Part shown: piece by piece, positions 1 through 4,959 of the stretch
How positions within the stretch are numbered: the first letter of the stretch is position 1
How the letters are laid out: every line of letters starts with the position of its first letter
From: Gammaproteobacteria bacterium
GTDB lineage: Bacteria > Pseudomonadota > Gammaproteobacteria > Steroidobacterales > Steroidobacteraceae
Assembly: GCA_009923475.1 (NCBI GenBank)
Contig: RFTM01000086.1
Span: 1 to 7,154, forward strand
DNA length: 7,154 nucleotides
Direction of reading: 5' to 3'
The notes under the pieces: model-generated
What the model was told of the DNA's origin: nothing
Seen by the model: only the letters and a program-made list of their open reading frames with translations
The model's database searches: none
Position numbers and translations under genes: made by a program

Positions 1-627
1 GCCGCGTCTGCCGACGGCAGCACGCTGCCCGACGCTCCGTCCGGACTTGAGGCGGCGGCGGAAGCCCCCGGCGAGCGTCGCGTGTTCGGCTCGGTGGTGC
101 TGTTGCTGGTGGTGATCGTCGCCGGCCAGTGGGTCAGCGCGGGGATCGAGCGTCTCGGCATCACGCTGCCGGGCTACATCGGCGCGATGTTGCTCGCCGC
201 GCTGGCGGTGAACGGTGCGGAAGCCCTCGGTCGTTGGCGGCCCTCCGTCGCGGTGCTCGACATCTTGGGCGCGGTCGCGCTGTCGCTGTTCCTCGCCATG
301 TGGCTGATGACGCTCGACCTGCGGCAGCTGCACGCGGTCGCGGGGGCGCTGCTCGTCAACCTCGCACTGCAGGTCGCGCTCATCGCGATGTTCCTCGGGG
401 TCGTGTTCCGGGCGATGGGCCGTGACCACGACGCCGCGGTGATGTCGGGCGGGTTCACCGGCTTCATGTTGGGGACCACGGCGACCGCGCTCGCGGTGAT
501 GCGCGCCTTGGTCGATCGGCATGGGCCGGCGCCGCGCGCCTTCCTGGTCGCGCCCCTGGTCGGCGCATTCTTCATCGACTTCGTCAACGCCCTCATCATC
601 ACGACGTTCATCAACCTGCTCTCCTGA
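1..627 (+). CDS. gltS: GltS-family sodium:glutamate/dicarboxylate symporter, C-terminal half (5'-truncated)
   Basis: Integral inner-membrane Na+-coupled carboxylate symporter of the GltS (ESS) family. The frame is open from base 1, so the GTG at 82 is an internal codon and the true start lies outside the window. 208 residues remain of a family near 400, which matches the second inverted-repeat half. A hydrophilic Ala/Glu/Pro-rich linker (residues 1-27) precedes about six hydrophobic segments: roughly 28-50, 56-72, 80-100, 106-130, 146-168 and 180-207. Family hallmarks seen are PGYIGAM, SLFLAMWLM, the re-entrant-loop-like GFTGFMLGTTATA (151-163), and AFLVAPLVGAFFIDFVNA ending at residue 197. 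E. coli GltS, from memory, has GFGLGATPTA in that loop. The Gly positions are kept here, but the Pro and neighbouring residues differ, so glutamate may not be the substrate. The gene lies 76 nt upstream of leuC on the same strand and may supply the operon's dicarboxylate. Family assignment is confident; substrate is unknown. Confidence 0.9.
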   Translation, partial: AASADGSTLPDAPSGLEAAAEAPGERRVFGSVVLLLVVIVAGQWVSAGIERLGITLPGYIGAMLLAALAVNGAEALGRWRPSVAVLDILGAVALSLFLAMWLMTLDLRQLHAVAGALLVNLALQVALIAMFLGVVFRAMGRDHDAAVMSGGFTGFMLGTTATALAVMRALVDRHGPAPRAFLVAPLVGAFFIDFVNALIITTFINLLS

Positions 628-703
628 GCGGGCGCCCGCGAGGCCCTGGCCCGTCCGGGCAGCGGGCGGGCGAGGGGGGTAGAATGACGGTCGGAGCATC
701 CTG
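628..703 (+). promoter_or_regulatory. gltS-leuC intergenic region: GC-rich nested inverted repeats, weak -10-like box
   Basis: This is a 76-nt gap. An outer inverted repeat GCCCGC (634-639) / GCGGGC (662-667) encloses an inner hairpin GCCC (649-652) / GGGC (657-660) with loop GTCC, and GGGCGCCC at 630-637 is itself a palindrome. No T-run follows, so a classical intrinsic terminator is not supported. TAGAAT at 680-685 resembles a -10 box, but there is no convincing -35 and it would leave a leader of only about 12 nt. The gap could hold the operon promoter or a processing or attenuation structure, or gltS may simply be co-transcribed with leuC. Confidence 0.3.
693..696 (+). promoter_or_regulatory. 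Ribosome binding site for the leuC-like gene
   Basis: GGAG at 693-696 is followed by a 7-nt spacer to the ATG at 704. It supports that start, which also aligns with the N-terminus of E. coli LeuC without overhang (MAPRTLFDKIWDQHVV against a family start of the form MAKTLYEKLFDAHVV). Confidence 0.6.
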
Positions 704-2119
704 ATGGCGCCGCGCACGCTGTTCGACAAGATCTGGGACCAGCATGTCGTCCGCGAACTTGCGGACGGCGTCGCGCTGCTCGCCATCGACCGCGTGTTCC
801 TGCACGAGCGCACCGGCTCGGTGGCGCTCAAGGGTCTGGCCGCGGCCGGGCGCCCGGTGCTCGATCCCGCGCGGGTGTTCTGCACCATGGACCACATCGT
901 CGACACCTTCCCCGGGCGTGGCGATGCCACGCGCATGCCCGGCGGCGAGGCCTTCATCCTCGAGACCCGCGCGGCGGCCCGTGCCGCCGGGATCCGCGTC
1001 TTCGACGTGCGCGACCCGCAGCAGGGCATCGTGCACGTGATCTCGCCCGAACTCGGGCTCGCGCTGCCGGGCGCCACCATCGTCTGTCCGGACAGCCACA
1101 CCTGCACCCAGGGCGCGTTGGGTGCCTTGGCCTGGGGCATCGGATCGACCGAGGCGGAGCACGCGCTCGCCACCGGCACGCTGCGCGTCAAGCGGCCTCG
1201 GCGGTTGCGGATCAGCGTCGAGGGCCGGCTGGCGCCCGGGGTCACGGCGAAGGACCTCGCGCTCTTCATCCTCGCGCGGCACGGCGTGGCGGGCGGCGAC
1301 GGGTTCGTGGTCGAGTACGCCGGCAGCGCCGTGCGCGCGCTCGACATGGAAGCGCGGATGACGCTCTGCAACATGGCGACCGAGTTCTCGGCCATGACCG
1401 GCCTCATCGCGCCCGACGAAGTGACCTTCGATTACCTGCGCGGCCGGCCCTATGCGCCGCAGGGCGTGGCATTTGATGCGGCCGTGGCGGCTTGGCGCGA
1501 CCTCGCGGGCGATGCGGACGCCGTGTTCGACCGCGAGATCCGCATCGATGCCGCCGAGGTCCCGCCCATGGTCACCTGGGGCACGAGCCCGCAGCACGCC
1601 GTGGGCATCGATTCCGCGGTGCCGGCGGCCGGGAGCAGCGGCGCTGCGCCTGAGGCTCATGCCCGGGCGCTGAGCTACATGGGCATCGAGGCCGGCCAAG
1701 CGCTCGCCTCGCTGCCCATCACCGCGGCGTTCATCGGGTCCTGCACCAACAGCCGTCTTTCGGACCTGCGGCGCGCGGCAGCGATCTTGCGGGGCCGGCG
1801 CGTCGCGCCGGGCGTGCGCGCGATCTGCGTCCCGGGATCGATGTCGGTGAAGCGCGCCGCCGAGGCCGAGGGGCTCGACAAGGTGTTCACCGACGCCGGG
1901 TTCGAGTGGCGCGAGTCGGGCTGCTCGATGTGCTTCTTCGCGGGCGGCGAGAGCTTCGGGCCGCGCGAGCGCGTGGTCTCATCGACCAACCGCAACTTCG
2001 AGAGCCGGCAGGGGCCAGAGACGCGGACCCACATCGCCAGTCCCGAGACGGTGGCGGCGAGCGCGCTGGCTGGGCATATCGCCGATCCGCGCCGCGTCGC
2101 GCGCCCCGAGGCGGCGTGA
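704..2119 (+). CDS. leuC: 3-isopropylmalate dehydratase-like large subunit (LeuC family, probable catabolic paralog)
   Basis: Large subunit of a heterodimeric [4Fe-4S] hydro-lyase of the aconitase superfamily; the cytoplasmic partner is the LeuD-like product just downstream. At 471 aa it matches E. coli LeuC (466). The three cluster ligands are C347 (FIGSCTNSR), C407 and C410 (GCSMC), at the same numbering as E. coli. Other hallmarks are QGIVHVISPE, IVCPDSHTCTQGALGALAWGIG, EARMTLCNM, VTWGTSPQ and STNRNFESRQG. Deviations from biosynthetic LeuC include MDHIVDT (62-68) where MDHNVST is usual, and CSMCFFAGGESF in place of the usual CSMCLAMNNDRL. These fit a paralog acting on another 2- or 3-substituted malate, such as citramalate/citraconate/3-methylmalate. 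Context agrees: no leuA or leuB is present, and CoA-transferase, lyase and dehydrogenase genes follow. Its TGA overlaps the next ATG by one base (TGATG, 2117-2121). Family is certain; substrate is inferred. Confidence 0.93.
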   Translation: MAPRTLFDKIWDQHVVRELADGVALLAIDRVFLHERTGSVALKGLAAAGRPVLDPARVFCTMDHIVDTFPGRGDATRMPGGEAFILETRAAARAAGIRVFDVRDPQQGIVHVISPELGLALPGATIVCPDSHTCTQGALGALAWGIGSTEAEHALATGTLRVKRPRRLRISVEGRLAPGVTAKDLALFILARHGVAGGDGFVVEYAGSAVRALDMEARMTLCNMATEFSAMTGLIAPDEVTFDYLRGRPYAPQGVAFDAAVAAWRDLAGDADAVFDREIRIDAAEVPPMVTWGTSPQHAVGIDSAVPAAGSSGAAPEAHARALSYMGIEAGQALASLPITAAFIGSCTNSRLSDLRRAAAILRGRRVAPGVRAICVPGSMSVKRAAEAEGLDKVFTDAGFEWRESGCSMCFFAGGESFGPRERVVSSTNRNFESRQGPETRTHIASPETVAASALAGHIADPRRVARPEAA

Positions 2120-2781
2120 TGGAGCCGCTGCGCGAGATCACCGCCGTCGCCGCGCCTTTGCTGCGCGACAACGTCGACACCGACGCCATCATCCCCTCGC
2201 GGGAGATGAAGACCGTCTCCAAGACGGGCCTTGCGGACGGCCTGTTCGCAGGATGGCGCTACACCGCCATCGGTGGCCGCGAGCCCGATCCGTCGTTCGT
2301 GCTCAACCAGGCGGACTTTTCGGGCGCGCGCATCCTCCTCGGCGGGGCCAACTTCGGCTGCGGGTCGAGCCGTGAGCATGCGGTCTGGGCGCTGCACGAG
2401 TACGGCATCCGCGCCGTCATCGCGCCGTCGTTCGCGCCGATCTTCGCCGCCAACTGCATCCGCAACGGCCTGTCGCCGGTGCGCCTGCCCGCAGACGCCG
2501 TCGCGGCGTTGGCGGCGCATGTCGCGGTCGACCCGCGATCGAGGCCCATCACGGTCGATATGCTGCGTTGCGAGGTCCGCGCCGCAGCGGTCGACGGTGC
2601 GGCCGCGCTGCGTTTCCCGTTCACCTTCGATGCCGAGTCCCGCGACATGTTGCTGGAGGGGCTCGATGCCATCGACCTCACGCTCAAGCACCGCGCCGAC
2701 ATCGAAGCCTTCCTCATCCGTGACCGCTCGGCGCGGCCCTGGATCCATCTCGGACGACACAACCCGGACCGCAGCACATGA
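2119..2781 (+). CDS. leuD: 3-isopropylmalate dehydratase-like small subunit (LeuD family)
   Basis: Small (swivelling-domain) subunit that completes the aconitase-type active site with the upstream LeuC-like protein. At 220 aa it is slightly longer than E. coli LeuD (201). The N-terminal NVDTDAIIPSREM and the core GGANFGCGSSREHAVWAL (75-92) are diagnostic; S83, S84 and R85 correspond to the family's substrate-carboxylate-binding SSR. APSFAPIFAANCIRNG follows. The ATG at 2119 is chosen over an upstream in-frame extension because the protein then begins like other LeuD proteins, because the ATG forms a TGATG junction with leuC, and because a GAGG lies at 2108-2111, 7 nt upstream. The segment SREMKTVSKTGLADGLFAGWRY sits in the mobile loop that influences substrate choice in this family; it differs from the E. 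coli KQFLQKVTRTGF-type loop. That again suggests a paralog rather than the leucine-pathway enzyme. The stop overlaps the lyase start (ATGA, 2778-2781). Confidence 0.93.
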   Translation: MEPLREITAVAAPLLRDNVDTDAIIPSREMKTVSKTGLADGLFAGWRYTAIGGREPDPSFVLNQADFSGARILLGGANFGCGSSREHAVWALHEYGIRAVIAPSFAPIFAANCIRNGLSPVRLPADAVAALAAHVAVDPRSRPITVDMLRCEVRAAAVDGAAALRFPFTFDAESRDMLLEGLDAIDLTLKHRADIEAFLIRDRSARPWIHLGRHNPDRST

Positions 2782-3707
2782 ACATCCTCATCAGCGAGGT
2801 CGGCCCGCGTGACGGCCTGCAGAGCATCACGCCCGTGATGCCGCTCGAAGACAAGAAAGCCTGGATCTCCGCCGAGGCGGAGGCAGGCGTGACCGAGATC
2901 GAGGTCGGCAGCTTCGTGCCCGCGAAGTTGTTGCCGCAACTCGCCGACTCCGCTGAGGTGGTTCGCCATGCCCGCACCATCCCCGGTCTCACCGTGGCCG
3001 CGCTGGTCCCGAACCTGCGTGGCGCCGAGGCGGCGGTGGAGGCGGGCGCCCACAAGATCACGCTGCCGCTGTCGGTGTCCGAGACCCACAGCCTCAAGAA
3101 CGTGCGACGCACCCACGCCCAGATGCTGGACGAGGCGCGCGCCATCGTGGCGCTGCTGCGCGGCTTGCCGCCGGAGCGCAGGCCCAAGTTCGAGGGCGGA
3201 CTGTCGACGGCGTTCGGCTGCACCATCGAGGGCCATGTGCCGCCCGAGCGCGTGGTCGCGCTCGCCGAGGCCCTGATGGACGCCGGCTGCGACGAGGTGG
3301 GTCTCGCCGATACCAGTGGCTACGCGAACCCCGCGCAGGTGCGCGATCTCGTGCGTCGGGTGCATGCGGCGGTCGGCGCCCACGCCTTGTCGGGCCTGCA
3401 CCTGCACAACACGCGCGGACTTGGCCTCGCCAATGTCATCGCCGGGTTGGAGGTCGGCATCACCACCTTCGACAGTTCGCTGGGCGGGCTCGGCGGTTGT
3501 CCATTCGCGCCCGGCGCATCGGGCAACATCGTCACCGAGGACCTCGTGTTCATGCTGGAGGCCATGGGTCTGCGTACGGGCATCGACCTGCCGAAGCTCT
3601 TGCGCGTGCGCGAGGTGCTGCGTGCAGCGCTGCCGGGCGAGCCCTTGTACGGTTTCACCCCCGGCGCGGGCCTGCCGCTCGGCTTCAGCCAGGAGGCCCG
3701 TCCATGA
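2778..3707 (+). CDS. HMG-CoA lyase family enzyme (possible (R)-citramalyl-CoA lyase)
   Basis: TIM-barrel acyl-CoA lyase of the HMG-CoA lyase/DRE-TIM family, 309 aa (the family is about 300). It performs a retro-aldol cleavage of a 3-hydroxy-3-alkyl dicarboxylyl-CoA, releasing acetyl-CoA. Active-site elements are present: GPRDGLQ with R11 and D12, E42 in IEVGSFV, metal ligands H208 and H210 in LHLHNTRG, and the catalytic loop GGLGGCPFAPGASGN with C241. HMG-CoA lyases proper, such as human HMGCL, have HCHDT; this protein has HLHNT. Known members of the family include the Chloroflexus (R)-citramalyl-CoA lyase, which makes acetyl-CoA and pyruvate. With LeuCD-like and CoA-transferase genes on either side, that activity is at least as plausible here as HMG-CoA cleavage. 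The ATG lies in an ATGA overlap with leuD and has only a weak SD-like GGAC, so translational coupling is likely. Family is sure; substrate is open. Confidence 0.9.
   Translation: MNILISEVGPRDGLQSITPVMPLEDKKAWISAEAEAGVTEIEVGSFVPAKLLPQLADSAEVVRHARTIPGLTVAALVPNLRGAEAAVEAGAHKITLPLSVSETHSLKNVRRTHAQMLDEARAIVALLRGLPPERRPKFEGGLSTAFGCTIEGHVPPERVVALAEALMDAGCDEVGLADTSGYANPAQVRDLVRRVHAAVGAHALSGLHLHNTRGLGLANVIAGLEVGITTFDSSLGGLGGCPFAPGASGNIVTEDLVFMLEAMGLRTGIDLPKLLRVREVLRAALPGEPLYGFTPGAGLPLGFSQEARP
3691..3696 (+). promoter_or_regulatory. Strong ribosome binding site for the CoA-transferase
   Basis: A perfect AGGAGG lies at 3691-3696, 7 nt before the ATG at 3704, inside the end of the lyase gene. It fixes the transferase start at 3704 and rules out the upstream in-frame ATG at 3497, which would add 69 residues with no family match. 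It is the strongest SD sequence I found in the window. Confidence 0.85.
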
Positions 3708-4894
3708 GCGCCGCAGAGGCCCCGTCGCTGCCGCTCTCCGGTCTGCGCGTGGTGGAGTTCACCCATATGGTGATGGGACCTGCGGTAGGGGCCATCCTCG
3801 CGGAACTCGGCGCGGAGGTCATCCGCATCGAGCCTTTGGGCGGCGACTCGACGCGCAACCTTCCGGGTTCGGGCGCGGGCTACTTCCCCATGTACAACCG
3901 CAACAAGAAGAGCCTGTGCCTCGACCTCAAGTCGGCCGAAGGTCTGGGCATCGCGCAACGCCTCTGCGGCTCTGCGGACGTGGTCGTCGAGAATTTCCGT
4001 GCCGGGACGATGGACAAGCTCGGTCTCGGCTACGACACCCTCGCGGCCGGAAATCCGCGGCTGATCTACTGCTCCGAGAAGGGGTTCCTGAGCGGGCCGT
4101 ACGAGAACCGCACGGCCTTGGACGAGGTCACGCAGATGATGGGCGGACTCGCCTACATGACCGGTCCGCCGGGGCGGCCGTTGCGCGCCGGCACCTCCGT
4201 CATCGATGTCACGGGCGGCATGTTCGGCGTCATCGCCATCCTCGCCGCCATCGAGCAGCGCCATGCCACCGGGCGCGGACAGAAGGTCAGCAGCGCGCTC
4301 TTCGAGACCACCGTGTACCTCGTCGGCCAGCACATGGCGCAGATGGCCGTCACGGGCCAGCCGGCCAAGCCCATGCCGGTGCGCATCTCGGCCTGGGCCA
4401 TCTACGACGTCTTCGAGACCGCCGATGGCGAACAGGTGTTCGTCGGCATCGTGTCCGACGGCCTTTGGCAGAAGTTCTGCGAGGCCTTCGGTTGGAAGGC
4501 AGAGGGCGCCGACCCTGCCTACAAGACCAATGCCCAACGCGTCGCCCAGCGCGACGCCTTGCTGCCGCGGGTGCGGGAGCTCTTCAAGGGCTACCGTCGG
4601 GAAGACCTGGTGGCCATCCTCGAGCGCACGGGCCTGCCGTTCGCGCCCATCGGCAAGCCCGAGGAGATGTTCGACGATCCGCACCTCGCGGCCAACGGCA
4701 GCCTCGGCCCGACGACGCTGCCGGACGGGCGGGAGACCCGCCTGCCCATCCTGCCCATCGAGATGGACGGCCGTCGACCCACCCAGGGCGGGATGCTCGC
4801 GCGCGTCGGCGAGCATTGTGATGAAATATTGACGGGGCTCGGGCTATCCCCGGCAGCGGTCGCCGACCTGCGCGCGCGCAAGGTCGTCGGCTGA
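3704..4894 (+). CDS. Family III (CaiB/BaiF, formyl-CoA transferase-type) CoA-transferase
   Basis: Cytoplasmic acyl-CoA:carboxylate CoA-transferase that moves CoA between carboxylic acids, probably from succinyl-CoA to the pathway dicarboxylate. At 396 aa it has the normal family length. The N-terminal family pattern LSGLRVVEFTHMVMGP and LGAEVIRIEPLGGD is followed by NRNKKSLCLDL (65-75), ADVVVENFRAG and then SVIDVTGGMFG. D168 in that last motif aligns with the catalytic Asp169 of formyl-CoA transferase. TGRGQKV (189-195) and the C-terminal GLPFAPIGKPEEMFDDPH region follow. Relatives include succinyl-CoA:citramalate/malate, succinyl-CoA:glutarate and itaconate CoA-transferases. Its place between a citramalyl-CoA-lyase-like gene and a glutaryl-CoA-dehydrogenase-like gene fits either a citramalate or a glutarate activator. 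The start overlaps the lyase stop as ATGA (3704-3707) and has a perfect SD. The exact acceptor cannot be read from the sequence. Confidence 0.9.
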   Translation: MSAAEAPSLPLSGLRVVEFTHMVMGPAVGAILAELGAEVIRIEPLGGDSTRNLPGSGAGYFPMYNRNKKSLCLDLKSAEGLGIAQRLCGSADVVVENFRAGTMDKLGLGYDTLAAGNPRLIYCSEKGFLSGPYENRTALDEVTQMMGGLAYMTGPPGRPLRAGTSVIDVTGGMFGVIAILAAIEQRHATGRGQKVSSALFETTVYLVGQHMAQMAVTGQPAKPMPVRISAWAIYDVFETADGEQVFVGIVSDGLWQKFCEAFGWKAEGADPAYKTNAQRVAQRDALLPRVRELFKGYRREDLVAILERTGLPFAPIGKPEEMFDDPHLAANGSLGPTTLPDGRETRLPILPIEMDGRRPTQGGMLARVGEHCDEILTGLGLSPAAVADLRARKVVG

Positions 4895-4959
4895 ACGCCG
4901 ACGGCGCGCCGCCGCGCTTCCCGTCGGGCAACCCATCCGAGGACATTGGAGCACATCGC
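4895..4959 (+). other. 65-nt gap between CoA-transferase and dehydrogenase genes
   Basis: This is the only gap longer than a few bases after leuC. It contains the perfect 10-bp palindrome CGGCGCGCCG (4902-4911) and the quasi-palindrome CCCGTCGGG (4920-4928). No -35/-10 pair, T-tract or terminator is visible. It may only be a spacer, or an mRNA structure separating two translational blocks of one operon. Confidence 0.3.
4948..4951 (+). promoter_or_regulatory. Ribosome binding site supporting the TTG start of the dehydrogenase
   Basis: GGAG at 4948-4951 is followed by an 8-nt spacer to the TTG at 4960. Upstream in-frame codons back to the SD offer no ATG or GTG. TTG is therefore the best-supported start, and the protein then begins where glutaryl-CoA dehydrogenases begin after transit-peptide removal. 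Confidence 0.55.

Noticed and set aside
82..84. GTG as the start of the first gene
   Set aside because: The frame is open from base 1 and the product is only the second half of a symporter of about 400 aa, so this GTG is an internal Val codon.
628..667. Intrinsic terminator after gltS
   Set aside because: GC-rich inverted repeats are present but no T-run follows, and the inner stem is only 4 bp; kept only as an unassigned structure.
611..1699. Long antisense open frame over the leuC gene (and a similar one at 1675-2760)
   Set aside because: Arg/Gly/His-rich composition with no recognisable motif; it mirrors a well-supported LeuC/LeuD coding frame in high-GC DNA, where antisense stops are rare.
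3497..3703. Extended N-terminus of the CoA-transferase from the ATG at 3497
   Set aside because: The extra 69 residues match no family sequence and lie out of frame inside the lyase; AGGAGG at 3691-3696 points to the ATG at 3704.
3320..4816. 498-codon antisense frame opposite the lyase and CoA-transferase genes
   Set aside because: Low-complexity His/Arg/Ala/Asp-rich translation typical of a GC-rich shadow; the + strand has complete family motifs throughout.
3316..4821. 501-codon + strand frame overlapping the lyase and transferase genes
   Set aside because: Arg/Ala/Cys-rich out-of-frame reading; the true frames have correct starts, SD sites and catalytic motifs.
4815..4857. Local AT-rich patch with TTGACG (4829-4834) as a promoter for the dehydrogenase
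   Set aside because: It encodes the expected family C-terminus (GEHCDEILTGLG), and no -10-like hexamer lies 16-18 nt downstream.
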